A stretch of DNA of 64,000 bases, taken from NCBI RefSeq assembly GCF_900176415.1, contig NZ_FWXO01000001.1:984775-1048774 (forward strand), written 5' to 3'. A program made the position numbers and the translations under genes. The stretch comes from Cellulophaga tyrosinoxydans (lineage in GTDB: Bacteria > Bacteroidota > Bacteroidia > Flavobacteriales > Flavobacteriaceae). Below the pieces are notes generated by a model. The model was not told the origin of the DNA and made no database searches. It worked only from the letters and a program-made list of their open reading frames with translations. Positions 8,462 through 17,325 of the stretch are shown piece by piece (within the stretch, counting starts at the first letter, position 1; every line of letters begins with the position of its first letter).

Positions 8462-9385
8462 ATGAATTATACTTTACATCAATTACAAATATTCTTGAAG
8501 ATCGCTCAAATTCAGAGCATAACAAAGGCTTCTGAAGAGTTACATTTAACTCAACCAGCAGTTTCTATACAGCTTAAAAATTTTCAAGAACAGTTTCCTA
8601 TACCGCTTACAGAAGTGGTAGGGAGAAAAATTTATATAACAGATTTTGGAAAAGAAATAGCGCTAGCGGCAGAAAAAATAATTAATGAAGTTTATGCTAT
8701 TAATTATAAAACCCTAGCATATCAAGGTGAGCTTTCAGGAAGATTAAAAATATCTATCGTATCTACAGGTAAATATGTAATGCCTTATTTTTTAGCTGAC
8801 TTTATGAAAAATAATCCAGGTGTTGATTTAATTATGGATGTTACCAATAAAGCGAAAGTTATTGAAAGTATTGAATTGAATGAGGCAGACTTTGCATTAG
8901 TTTCAGTTTTACCAAAAAAGTTGAAGATAAATAGAATTGAACTGATGCCTAACAAACTTTATTATATTGGAAGCAATGAAATAAAATTTGCAAAAAAGCC
9001 TACCAAAAAAATGCTTTTTGAAAATTTACCATTAATTTATAGAGAGCAAGGGTCTGCAACAAGAAATGCTATGGAAAGTTTCATTTCTAAAAATCAATTT
9101 TCTGTACGAAAAAAAATTGAACTTACTTCTAATGAAGCAGTAAAACAAGCTGTAATTTCAGGATTAGGAGGTTCCATAATGCCGCTAATTGGAATAAAAA
9201 ACGAGCTCAAAAATAAAGATGTTCAAATTTTTCCAATTAAAGGTTTACCAATAATAACAACTTGGAATCTTATCTGGTTAAAATCTAAAAAATTATCCCC
9301 TGCATCAAAAGCTTTGTTGAACTTTTTGGCAAAAGAGAAAGATGACATAATTAAAGAAAAATTCGGATGGATTAAAACCATTTAA
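8462..9385 (+). CDS. LysR-family transcriptional regulator, divergent from dabBA
   Basis: A 307-residue regulator with an N-terminal winged HTH (about residues 1-60; motif ITKASEELHLTQPAVSIQLK) and a C-terminal periplasmic-binding-protein-like effector domain (about 90-295). Length and architecture are typical for LysR. It most resembles the CbbR/CysB-like branch that controls CO2-fixation and carbon-concentrating genes in autotrophs. Placed back-to-back with the dab operon, it is the likely controller of it, perhaps by sensing a carbon-status metabolite. The target is inferred from gene arrangement; the effector is unknown. Confidence 0.88.
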   Translation: MNYTLHQLQIFLKIAQIQSITKASEELHLTQPAVSIQLKNFQEQFPIPLTEVVGRKIYITDFGKEIALAAEKIINEVYAINYKTLAYQGELSGRLKISIVSTGKYVMPYFLADFMKNNPGVDLIMDVTNKAKVIESIELNEADFALVSVLPKKLKINRIELMPNKLYYIGSNEIKFAKKPTKKMLFENLPLIYREQGSATRNAMESFISKNQFSVRKKIELTSNEAVKQAVISGLGGSIMPLIGIKNELKNKDVQIFPIKGLPIITTWNLIWLKSKKLSPASKALLNFLAKEKDDIIKEKFGWIKTI

Positions 9386-9461
9386 ATATTAGAAAAGAAT
9401 ATTACATTTCAGTTGTTTATTCGTTGTAATCGCTAAATTTAAATACCATAAAAGTGAGCAG

Positions 9462-10163
9462 ATGAAAACATTTATAAGTGCTATTTCGCAAAAAGAATTC
9501 CCCATAAATGAACAAATTAAAGCAAACACAATTCGGAAATCTATTTTTGATTTAATTATAAAAGACCATCCAAATTTTAATAGAAAAAGTTTTATTGCTG
9601 TTTCAGAACTTAATTTATATAGACAAAAATACCTTTCTACCTATTTAATTAAGGAGGTTGGAGAGCTTACAAGTTTGGAGAAAGATGTGTTGAAAACCAT
9701 ACAAGACGGCGAAATTATTTCTACTAATGATGCGCAAACAGATGATGATTCTGAATATACTATTGGCCAGCGTTTAGCAGATAGGGTTGCAGCATTTGGA
9801 GGCAGCTGGAAATTCATAATTATTTTTGCATTATTCATTGCTATATGGATAATTTCCAATATTGTTTTTCTTGTTAATAAAGGATTTGATCCATATCCAT
9901 TTATTCTTCTAAATTTAATCTTGTCTTGTTTGGCTGCACTACAGGCTCCAGTGATTATGATGAGCCAAAACAGGCAAGAGGAAAAAGACAGAGAACGTGC
10001 GCAAAAAGATTATATGGTAAATCTTAAGGCCGAATTAGAAATACGAACCTTACATGAAAAAATAGATCATCTAATTATACACCAACAAGAAGAACTTTTG
10101 ACCATTCAGCAAGTACAAGTTGAAATGTTAGAAGATATTATGAAACAATTAAATGCTAAATAA
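9462..10163 (+). CDS. DUF1003 family membrane protein
   Basis: A 233-residue protein. The DUF1003 core starts at the conserved QRLADRVAAFGGSWKFI (about residues 102-118) and contains two membrane helices (about 115-135 and 146-166). The conserved NRQEEKDRERAQKDY segment follows, and a coiled-coil tail ends the protein. The N-terminal 95 residues are soluble and variable. The family's function is unknown; the domain resembles a cytoplasm-anchored two-helix membrane protein. It follows the LysR gene by 76 bases in the same direction and may be its operon partner, but a separate promoter cannot be excluded. Confidence 0.85.
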   Translation: MKTFISAISQKEFPINEQIKANTIRKSIFDLIIKDHPNFNRKSFIAVSELNLYRQKYLSTYLIKEVGELTSLEKDVLKTIQDGEIISTNDAQTDDDSEYTIGQRLADRVAAFGGSWKFIIIFALFIAIWIISNIVFLVNKGFDPYPFILLNLILSCLAALQAPVIMMSQNRQEEKDRERAQKDYMVNLKAELEIRTLHEKIDHLIIHQQEELLTIQQVQVEMLEDIMKQLNAK

Positions 10164-10326
10164 ATAAAATAACCCTAAAAGGTTTAGCATTGTTTGCCAA
10201 AGGTGTTGCATCTAGCATTCTTTTAATAGTTATACACCTTAACTTTATATTCTATTCGGGTAAGCTATAAAGCATTGACCATTACTAATTGCGTACTATT
10301 TTATATCTGTAAAGGTGTTTAAGAAA

Positions 10327-10689
10327 TTATGCCTTCGGATTTGGATAATTATCAGATTGGTCTTCTACGGTTTCATCCATACAAACAAAATCTTTTTCAA
10401 CAAGAATATATAAATCAACTCCTTTTTCGGTTGTATAAGTAGCATCGAAACCAACAGTATTATTCACTGCCCAGTTTTCTGCATTTTTTTCTGGAAAAAA
10501 TACAGTAATGGTATTATTAGAAAAATCGGCCTCAAGAGCAGAAATGTCTTTTTTGGTTTTTATTTGATACTTAAAAATAGCAGATGCGAAATTGGTTTGT
10601 TCCTCAAAAAAACCAGTTTCACAAAATTTTTCTACTTCACTTTTAGTAAGTCTATATCGTATGGTGTTTCCTCTAATTCGTATTTTCAT
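10327..10689 (-). CDS. DUF7009 family protein, last gene of the nir operon
   Basis: A 120-residue soluble protein with the N-terminal MKIRIRGNTIRYRLTKSEV, which I recognise from a Bacteroidetes family of unknown function (DUF7009). It ends in a conserved tail with one cysteine, CMDETVEDQSDNYPNP. It lies 17 bases after the NarX-like kinase gene and closes the operon nirB-nirD-DUF4202-kinase-DUF7009. The conserved single Cys and acidic tail may bind a metal or contact a partner, but nothing here proves it. A role in nitrate/nitrite metabolism is suggested by position only. Confidence 0.7.
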   Translation of the reverse strand: MKIRIRGNTIRYRLTKSEVEKFCETGFFEEQTNFASAIFKYQIKTKKDISALEADFSNNTITVFFPEKNAENWAVNNTVGFDATYTTEKGVDLYILVEKDFVCMDETVEDQSDNYPNPKA

Positions 10690-10706
10690 TAGTACATGAT
10701 TAAGGC

Positions 10707-12545
10707 CTATAAATTTAAAGTATTTTCCGTGTTATCTGTTTTATAATTTATGGTAATTCGGGTTCCTTTTCCAGGTTCAGAATGTATAAATAAGCGGCCA
10801 TTAATATAGCTTATACGTTCTTTCATATAAAAAAGCCCCATACCACCTTCGCTATTATTCTTGGGTCTATTTTCTAAAATACTGGAGTCAAATCCGTCGC
10901 CATCATCATCTATCACCACACTTAGTAAATCAGCGCTATAGTTAATTGTTAAGAGAATATAATTGGCATTGGCGTACTTTATGGCATTATTAACTGCTTC
11001 TTGAGCAACCCTATAAATATTTGTTTCCGCTAAAGAGTCAAAACGAATTTGATCTTCTGTTTTATTGTCAAAAAGAATATTCTTCCCAGTTAATTTAGAT
11101 AATTCGGTAGTCATTTTATGCAATGCCGGAACAATGCCATGATCTTTTAGTTCTGGCGGAGTTAAGTTAAAAGTTGCAGTACGCACCCCTTTTATTAAAT
11201 CTGCACACAGATTTTTAAGGTAGGCTATTTTTTCAACAGTCTTTTCTGTATTTTCTAAATTAATGGATTCAATATTAAATTTAAGCGCCGTAAGCATTTG
11301 ACCAATTCCATCATGAATGTCTTTTGCAATACGCTTGCGTTCTTCTTCTTGACCTTCTACAACCTGACTCGCTTGAAGCTTTTTTTGAAGCATTTTGTCT
11401 TCAAAATTTTGTTTGGTTAATAGCTCTACTTTAGCTTGATTTTCTTTTCGTTCTGATATGTCTGAACATAGAATTAATATACTTTGTTTTTTACTAGATT
11501 GATGCAGAGGAATTATCGACATGTCTAGCCATATATTATCACCTCTCTTGGTTTGTATTTTAATTTCTTCTGTACGAATGCTTTTAATATTACTCTTTAA
11601 AATTTCTTTTAAATACTGCTGTTGCCCCTCGTTTGAAGTTAATAGCTCTGATAAAGGTTTAGATAAATCGGCAGTTGAACAACCTAAAAGTTCTTGAAAT
11701 TTTTTACTAATAAACACAACGCCACCATCATTCTTAGCACTGGCAAATAAAGCAGCATTATCTATTACAAAGTTTAATTCTTGTAGTTCTTGGAGCGATT
11801 TTTCTTTTTCTTGGTACAGCTGCTGAATTTTCTGGGTATTGGCATTAGACTCTTTTTGACTTTTTGTTAATTTTGAAATCGTATTCCGAATCTGAATAGA
11901 AAGAGGTCTAAAAATTAAAAGTATTTCTAGTAATAAAATCAATAGGGAAAAGGCAACTAGTAAATACTCCTTAAATTTTAAATTTTCAAGTTGAGCCTTA
12001 CTGCGAATATCATATTCATTAACGATAGTATCCATCAGATTTAAAAAAACCTGTTCATTATCCAATAGTACTTTCAAATTGGTTTTAAAACCTATATCCG
12101 TTGGATTGGATGAAGTAATTATGTTATTTGCCGCACTAACCATGTTGGAATGATGCGGATTTAGCTTTTTAAAAAGCGCAAGAATATCCTTGTGCGTTTC
12201 CTTAGGTATCTCCATGGAGTCATTACCAAATTGAAGCGCCTTATGCGACGTACTCCAAATAGTAAGCGTGTTTTGAATATCGCTTAGAATCTTATTCTTT
12301 TCAGATGGGTTAGCCGATTCTTTCAACAAGAAAACTTCTTTCACCAACTTTTGACTATAAGCACGTTGCCTACCAGCCACGTTTATAACTCGAGAGTCGT
12401 TTAATTGGGAGTTTAAATGAACCTGTACTAAAATTTGAGCGGCAATAATAGTTAAAGCAATACCTGCAAGTGCAAGTAAATACCATTTCCGAATTCTCAA
12501 AAAGGTAGTAGTTTCTAATGGTTGCTCAAATTTTTCATCACTCAT
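10707..12545 (-). CDS. NarX-like nitrate/nitrite sensor histidine kinase
   Basis: A 612-residue membrane sensor kinase. TM1 is about residues 21-41. A periplasmic PilJ/NarX-type helical sensor (about 45-188) starts with VINVAGRQRAYSQKL, which closely resembles the P-box that binds nitrate in NarX. TM2 is about 190-213. A coiled-coil, a PAS domain (about 255-370), and a HisKA_3 dimerisation helix with the phospho-acceptor H411 in KDIHDGIGQ follow, then the ATPase domain (ANIYRVAQEAVNNA-type N-box, DDDGDGFD, GMGLFYMKER). HisKA_3 kinases pair with NarL/LuxR regulators, and one is encoded at 25432-26103. Located in the nirBD operon, it probably detects nitrate or nitrite outside the inner membrane. 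Ligand binding is inferred from the motif. Confidence 0.9.
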   Translation of the reverse strand: MSDEKFEQPLETTTFLRIRKWYLLALAGIALTIIAAQILVQVHLNSQLNDSRVINVAGRQRAYSQKLVKEVFLLKESANPSEKNKILSDIQNTLTIWSTSHKALQFGNDSMEIPKETHKDILALFKKLNPHHSNMVSAANNIITSSNPTDIGFKTNLKVLLDNEQVFLNLMDTIVNEYDIRSKAQLENLKFKEYLLVAFSLLILLLEILLIFRPLSIQIRNTISKLTKSQKESNANTQKIQQLYQEKEKSLQELQELNFVIDNAALFASAKNDGGVVFISKKFQELLGCSTADLSKPLSELLTSNEGQQQYLKEILKSNIKSIRTEEIKIQTKRGDNIWLDMSIIPLHQSSKKQSILILCSDISERKENQAKVELLTKQNFEDKMLQKKLQASQVVEGQEEERKRIAKDIHDGIGQMLTALKFNIESINLENTEKTVEKIAYLKNLCADLIKGVRTATFNLTPPELKDHGIVPALHKMTTELSKLTGKNILFDNKTEDQIRFDSLAETNIYRVAQEAVNNAIKYANANYILLTINYSADLLSVVIDDDGDGFDSSILENRPKNNSEGGMGLFYMKERISYINGRLFIHSEPGKGTRITINYKTDNTENTLNL

Positions 12546-12580
12546 GTATGTTGTAATTCTTTAAATTACAAAAGATTTTT

Positions 12581-13171
12581 TTACCCATTCAAAGCCTTTC
12601 CAACAAGTGCTAGAGCATCTTTAGATAAAGGGAGTTTTAAAGCTGCTTCTTGTCCTTTTTCAGACATTTTTTTCCATGTTTTCTGAAGAATATCAATTAA
12701 TTTATCTTCTGAATATTTTAAGGCAAAAGGTTCAAAATAATACTCTAAAAATACCAAACAAATAACATCTTCTAGAGTTTGAGTCTCTTCATTTTTCTTT
12801 AATTGTTTTTTCTCTAATAGAAAAGCCACCTTATGTATTGTCTGATCATCATAACCAACCTCTTTTAGAATTTCACTTGCCTTTGCCGCATGAAATTTTT
12901 TTAAGTCCTGTCTCCATTTTAAATAGCCAACTCGGTTCATCTCATATGAGTCTCTTGGAATTTCCCAGCGGCAAATATGTTGGCAACGTGCTGTCAGTTG
13001 CATAGCTTCAGAAGCTTTTGGCGCAAAAGAATTAAGCTTGTTGGTCATTCTAATAGCATACAAAACCTCCTTAGCATATTCTTTACCTTGAAATTCTTCT
13101 CTATTAGGATCTTGATTATTAGCTTTATCAAAAAGCTCAAAAGCTTTTAGCAATTTTTCTGTTGTTGCCAT
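12581..13171 (-). CDS. DUF4202 family protein
   Basis: A 196-residue soluble, mostly helical protein of the DUF4202 family. Conserved features are RCQHICRWEIPRDSYE (about residues 61-76), KFHAAKASEIL and the EDVICLVFLEYYFEPFA block. The paired His residues and acidic positions recall HD-type metal phosphohydrolases, but the complete HD signature is not evident to me. It sits between nirD (24-base gap) and the sensor kinase (35-base gap). DUF4202 genes are seen beside nitrite reductase genes in other bacteria, so a link with nitrogen assimilation is likely. The reaction is unknown. Confidence 0.8.
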   Translation of the reverse strand: MATTEKLLKAFELFDKANNQDPNREEFQGKEYAKEVLYAIRMTNKLNSFAPKASEAMQLTARCQHICRWEIPRDSYEMNRVGYLKWRQDLKKFHAAKASEILKEVGYDDQTIHKVAFLLEKKQLKKNEETQTLEDVICLVFLEYYFEPFALKYSEDKLIDILQKTWKKMSEKGQEAALKLPLSKDALALVGKALNG

Positions 13172-13195
13172 ATGTACTTTGGGTTTGCTCCAAAG

Positions 13196-13576
13196 CTATT
13201 CAGAAAAACCAATATACACAAAGCCATTTTCTATTTTTACAGGATAAGTTGCAATAGCATCTAACGAGCCATTTAAATTTTCTCCAGTTTCTAATGAAAA
13301 AGTGTTTTTATGCAGCGGACAGGCAACTTTGGGTGTTCCCATATCCTCACCAATCATTCCTCTTGACAATACCATTTCCATTTTATGTGGACATAAATTT
13401 TGGCAGGCATACCATTTGCCTTCGCGAGTAAAATTAAAAACAGCTATTTGTTTGTTTTTATATTTAACACAAGCACCTCCATTTTTTGGAAATTTAGAAG
13501 TTTCTGCTGCTTTAAACCAAACAGATACAGTTTCTAATGATGTGGTTGTATATTCTTTTAAAATTGTATGGATCAT
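13196..13576 (-). CDS. nirD: Nitrite reductase small subunit NirD (Rieske type)
   Basis: A 126-residue Rieske-fold protein that partners NirB in NAD(P)H-dependent nitrite reduction to ammonium. Both [2Fe-2S] ligand pairs are intact: C62-P-H64 in NLCPHKM and C86-PL-H89 in VACPLHKN. The Escherichia coli NirD lacks such a cluster, so this one belongs to the cluster-bearing assimilatory branch. It lies 32 bases after nirB and 24 bases before the DUF4202 gene, within one operon. Cytoplasmic, with no signal peptide. Confidence 0.92.
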   Translation of the reverse strand: MIHTILKEYTTTSLETVSVWFKAAETSKFPKNGGACVKYKNKQIAVFNFTREGKWYACQNLCPHKMEMVLSRGMIGEDMGTPKVACPLHKNTFSLETGENLNGSLDAIATYPVKIENGFVYIGFSE

Positions 13577-13608
13577 TATAAAAGGTTTTTAATTCAACAG
13601 TTTTATTA

Positions 13609-16122
13609 CTAAGCCCAAGGAGCAGGCATTTTTTGTTCTCTTAATGAAACAAATTCAATATTTTCATCAGTTTCTTCAGAATTTATAAAATGAGTGTATT
13701 TTGCTCTAATTTCAGGGTTTTCAACAGCTTCTTTCCATTCGCACTTGTAGGTGTCCACCATGTATTGCATTTCATTGTCTAGTTGGTCTACTATACCCAA
13801 ACAGTCATTTATGACAACATCTTTTACATAATCTATTCCTCCCTCTAATTTGTCCAACCAAGTGGCAGTACGCATTAAAGGCTGTGCCGTTCTTATGTAG
13901 TACATTAAAAACCTATCCACATATTTTATAGCCGTAGCTTTATCTACTTTTTCGGCCAATAGAACTGCATGTTTAGGCGTTGCACCACCATTTCCACAGA
14001 TGTAGATATTCCAACCGCCTTCAACAGCAATAAAGCCAAAATCTTTTCCTCGTGCTTCTGCGCATTCGCGAATACATCCAGAAACACCACCTTTAAATTT
14101 ATGCGGAGAACGTATACCTTTGTATCTATTTTCTATTTCTATTGCAAAACTCACACTCTCATCCATACCGTATCTACACCATGTAGAACCAACGCAACTT
14201 TTTACGGTACGTAAGGATTTACCATAAGCTTGTCCGGTTTCAAAACCTTCGGCAATTAACTCTTCCCAAATTAGTGGTAATTCATGTAGTTTGGCTCCAA
14301 ACATATCAATACGTTGCCCACCAGTTATTTTGGTATACAAGTCGTACTTTTGAGCTATTCTTCCCATGGCAATCATTTGATTTGGAGTAATTTCACCTCC
14401 CGCTACTCTTGGGACAACCGAATAGGTTCCGTTGCGTTGAATATTAGCTAAAAATCGGTCATTAGAATCTTGTATTGTATCTTGTTTATTGGCGGTTTCA
14501 TTATAGATACTTGCAAATATGGAGGCTGCTACAGGTTTGCAAATTTCACAACCATTTCCTTTCCCATGCGTATCTAATAATTCATCATAGTCATGAATAT
14601 CCTTCATTTTTACGATATCGTATAATTCTTGTCGCGAATAATCAAAATGTTCGCATATACGCTCTTTCACCACTTTACCAAGCGATTTTAGGGTTTCATT
14701 CACTAAATCTGTTACCATTGGTTTGCAACCACCACAACCTGTAGTTGCTTTTGTAGCTTTTGCCACATCTTTAACCGTTTCATTTCCATCATCTTTTACT
14801 GAGCAACATACTTGACCTTTAGTTACAGCTTCGCAAGAACAAATAACTGCAGAATCGGGTAGATCCATTGCACTACCAAACGAGGCTCCGCCTTCACTAG
14901 CAGGTAATATTAATTTTGAGGGATCGGAAGGTATCGCCATTCCGTTTAAATAAATTTGATGTAACATATTATAGTCCGTCGCATCACCTACTAAAATTCC
15001 TCCTAGTAGTTTTTTGCCATCAAGGCTAACATTAATTCGCTTATATAAATACTGCGTTTTATTTTCAAAAATTACAGAATGTCCTTTAGTTGCAGGCATG
15101 AAAGGTTCCCCAAAACTTGCCACATCAACGCCTATTAGTTTTAGTTTAGTCGACATATCTATTTCTTCTGCCATTAAGCTTTCAGTTTTTCCAAGAATTT
15201 GATCAACTGCAACAGAAGCCATTTCATAACCAGGAGCAACTAAGCCATAGATCATTTGATTGTATAAAGCAATTTCTCCAATAGCATAAATACTTGGGTC
15301 AGAGGTCAGCATTTTATTATCAACAACAATACCTCCGCGCACACCCATGGTTAAACCACTTGCTTTTCCGAGTTCATCTCGTGGGCGTATACCAGCAGAT
15401 ATTATCAACATTTCAACATCTAAAACATCATCTTCGCCAAATTCTAATCCGGTTATGGATTTATCGCCTAAAATTTGGTTGGTAGCTTTACTTAAATGTA
15501 TATGTAGGCCTATAGATTCTAATTTTAATTGTAATACTTGACTACTTCTAGAGTCTAATTGTCTAGGCATTAGTTTAGGAGCAAACTCTACAATATGAGG
15601 TTCTAGCCCCATATCCATAACTGCTTTTCCTGCTTCAAGGCCAAGGAGACCCCCGCCTAATACTGCTGCTTTTGCATTCGGATTTTTTGCTTTTAATGTA
15701 GCAGCATAAGCTAGCATACCTTCTAAATCTTCAATTGTTCTGTAAACAAAGACTCCATCTTTTTCAACACCCTTTATTGGAGGCACGAAAGCAGAAGATC
15801 CGGTTGCTAATACTAAATAGTCGTAATAGAACTCACGATTTTTAGCTGTTATTATTTTTTTGTCTTCTCTATGAATATCTGAAACACGCTCCCCAATTAC
15901 TAATTGAATACCATTTTCAGTATACCAGCTAGCTGAAGCCATTTCTAGGGCTTTGGCATCTTGATTTTCAAAGTATTCACTCAGGTGTACTCGATCATAG
16001 GCAGGTCTTGGTTCTTCTCCAAAAACTAGTATTTGGTAATTTTTGCTTTCTTGCTTAGCTACAAATTTTTCACAAAACTTGTAACCTACCATTCCATTTC
16101 CAATAACAATTACGGTTTTCAT
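13609..16122 (-). CDS. nirB: Assimilatory nitrite reductase large subunit NirB
   Basis: An 837-residue cytoplasmic enzyme that reduces nitrite to ammonium with six electrons from NAD(P)H. Domains in order: FAD/NAD(P)-binding oxidoreductase (about 1-400, GNGMVG near the N-terminus and GGGLLGLEAG around 150), two BFD-like [2Fe-2S] modules (about 430-480, with CSCE and TGCGGCKP, and about 495-540, with GNGCEICKP), then the nitrite/sulfite reductase half-domains. The siroheme-[4Fe-4S] ligands are C643-x5-C649 and C683-x3-C687. Length and order match NirB/NasD. It heads a five-gene minus-strand operon; TACGTA repeats lie directly upstream and reach into the start codon region. It is divergent from cobA, which makes the siroheme precursor. 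Confidence 0.96.
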   Translation of the reverse strand: MKTVIVIGNGMVGYKFCEKFVAKQESKNYQILVFGEEPRPAYDRVHLSEYFENQDAKALEMASASWYTENGIQLVIGERVSDIHREDKKIITAKNREFYYDYLVLATGSSAFVPPIKGVEKDGVFVYRTIEDLEGMLAYAATLKAKNPNAKAAVLGGGLLGLEAGKAVMDMGLEPHIVEFAPKLMPRQLDSRSSQVLQLKLESIGLHIHLSKATNQILGDKSITGLEFGEDDVLDVEMLIISAGIRPRDELGKASGLTMGVRGGIVVDNKMLTSDPSIYAIGEIALYNQMIYGLVAPGYEMASVAVDQILGKTESLMAEEIDMSTKLKLIGVDVASFGEPFMPATKGHSVIFENKTQYLYKRINVSLDGKKLLGGILVGDATDYNMLHQIYLNGMAIPSDPSKLILPASEGGASFGSAMDLPDSAVICSCEAVTKGQVCCSVKDDGNETVKDVAKATKATTGCGGCKPMVTDLVNETLKSLGKVVKERICEHFDYSRQELYDIVKMKDIHDYDELLDTHGKGNGCEICKPVAASIFASIYNETANKQDTIQDSNDRFLANIQRNGTYSVVPRVAGGEITPNQMIAMGRIAQKYDLYTKITGGQRIDMFGAKLHELPLIWEELIAEGFETGQAYGKSLRTVKSCVGSTWCRYGMDESVSFAIEIENRYKGIRSPHKFKGGVSGCIRECAEARGKDFGFIAVEGGWNIYICGNGGATPKHAVLLAEKVDKATAIKYVDRFLMYYIRTAQPLMRTATWLDKLEGGIDYVKDVVINDCLGIVDQLDNEMQYMVDTYKCEWKEAVENPEIRAKYTHFINSEETDENIEFVSLREQKMPAPWA

Positions 16123-16208
16123 ACGTACTGATTTAGATATTACGTAGCAATAATACGTATAATTACGTATATATTATGTAATTTTATAAAAATAAATACG
16201 TAGTTTTG
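16122..16208. promoter_or_regulatory. Divergent nirB/cobA control region with TACGTA operators
   Basis: TACGTA occurs five times: 16122-16127, 16141-16146, 16154-16159, 16164-16169 and 16197-16202. The pair at 16154-16169 forms TACGTA-TAAT-TACGTA. On the minus strand it runs straight into TATTATTG (16155-16148), a near-match to the TAnnTTTG -7 box for nirB. On the plus strand the 16197-16202 copy overlaps a perfect -7 box TAGTTTTG (16201-16208) for cobA. The density of this hexamer in under 90 bases is far above chance. It is a probable binding region for the island's FNR-like protein. Confidence 0.75.
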
Positions 16209-16248
16209 TTGTCATATTAATAATTGTTCGTGCTAAAATTTAGAAATT

Positions 16249-17022
16249 ATGATCACATCTGTTTTGCCAAAAGTAAGTTTAGTAGGTGCTGGCCCTGGGA
16301 GTAGTGACCTTATAACCCGCAGAGGATTTAAAGCTTTACAAGCTGCGGATGTTATCTTATATGATGCCCTTATTTGTAAAGAACTGCTAGAGGAAATTGA
16401 TGATCGTATTCCGAAAATATACGTAGGCAAAAGATGCGGAAAGCACTCATGCAATCAGGATGCTATAAATAGAATGATTATTGAAAATGCCTTTAGGTAT
16501 GGTCATGTTGTACGATTAAAAGGAGGAGATCCTTTTGTTTTTGGTCGTGCCAGTGAAGAAATTGAGTATGTAGAATCTTTTGGAATTCCGGTGGAAGTTG
16601 TTCCGGGAGTAAGCAGTGCTATTGCAGTTCCTGCTAGTCAAGGCATACCAGTTACGCGGAGAGGAATTAGCAGTAGTTTTTGGGTAATGACTGCAACAAA
16701 AAGAGATGGTTCTTTTTCTGAAGATTTAGCATTAGCAGCAAAATCTTCGGCAACCTTAGTTATACTTATGGGAGTTAGAAAATTTAAAGAAATAGCGGTG
16801 GAAATTGCCAAGCATCGCAGTAAGCTTACCCCTTTTGCCGTTATACAAAATGGCACTTTAGAAAATGAAACTTGTATTACAGGCGTTTTAAATGATTGTA
16901 CTTCCATACTTCATCAAATAGATATTACGCTTCCAGGTATTATTGTAATAGGCGATGTGGTAGCAGAACATTCATCGTTTTTTGAGGAAGATTTACAACG
17001 GGTACTACACTCCAATTACTAA
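16249..17022 (+). CDS. cobA: Uroporphyrinogen-III C-methyltransferase (SUMT)
   Basis: A 257-residue SAM-dependent methyltransferase that turns uroporphyrinogen III into precorrin-2, the first step to siroheme. Family signatures are GAGPGSSDLITRRG near the N-terminus, RLKGGDPFVFGR, and VVPGVSSAIAVPASQGIPVTRR. It is a stand-alone SUMT and lacks the CysG-N dehydrogenase/ferrochelatase part, which must be elsewhere. Divergent from nirB and with a shared TACGTA-rich control region, it supplies the siroheme prosthetic group for NirB. ATG at 16249 gives a leader of about 36 bases from the proposed -7 box. Confidence 0.94.
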   Translation: MITSVLPKVSLVGAGPGSSDLITRRGFKALQAADVILYDALICKELLEEIDDRIPKIYVGKRCGKHSCNQDAINRMIIENAFRYGHVVRLKGGDPFVFGRASEEIEYVESFGIPVEVVPGVSSAIAVPASQGIPVTRRGISSSFWVMTATKRDGSFSEDLALAAKSSATLVILMGVRKFKEIAVEIAKHRSKLTPFAVIQNGTLENETCITGVLNDCTSILHQIDITLPGIIVIGDVVAEHSSFFEEDLQRVLHSNY

Positions 17023-17023
17023 A

Positions 17024-17146
17024 TCAGAAATTGTATTTAATCGCCGATTGGGCTAATATGTATGGTTCTGCCTTGATCCAGATATTAGTCCTCATATCGG
17101 TTTCAGTTAAGTTAGTATCATCGGTTTTAGCTGCCCAGGAATGGAT
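17024..17146 (-). pseudogene. Possible 3' remnant of a lost gene (41 codons, no start)
   Basis: Between cobA and narK the minus strand holds an open stretch directly after a stop (TAA at 17149-17147). Its composition looks like protein: two Trp, and a C-terminal segment KAEPYILAQSAIKYNF with alternating hydrophobic residues and a terminal Phe. Such an ending is typical of the last beta-strand of outer-membrane proteins. No start codon except an internal ATG and no upstream continuation are seen; the sequence beyond is promoter DNA. It may be the tail of a deleted gene or chance. Confidence 0.3.
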
Positions 17147-17218
17147 TTAATAAATCACACATCACTTTATTATATTATTCTTAGAATTCTTTCGGAATTA
17201 TTACTTCTACTCTAAAAA

Positions 17219-17283
17219 TACGTATTTATAGTAAAAAATCTATCAAATAATTACGTAAAAATACGTATTAATACTTAATTTTG
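17219..17283 (+). promoter_or_regulatory. narK promoter with overlapping TACGTA operators
   Basis: A TACGTA hexamer lies at 17219-17224. Further down, TACGTA-AAAA-TACGTA (17252-17267) overlaps TACGTA-TTAA-TACTTA (17262-17277), giving three half-sites at 10-base steps. The last one runs into a perfect Bacteroidetes -7 box TAATTTTG (17276-17283). The narK ATG follows 43 bases later. Binding here would cover the -7/-33 region. Confidence 0.75.
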
Positions 17284-17325
17284 ATATATCAAGAGCACCT
17301 ATGATAATCTAATAATCCGATAATT

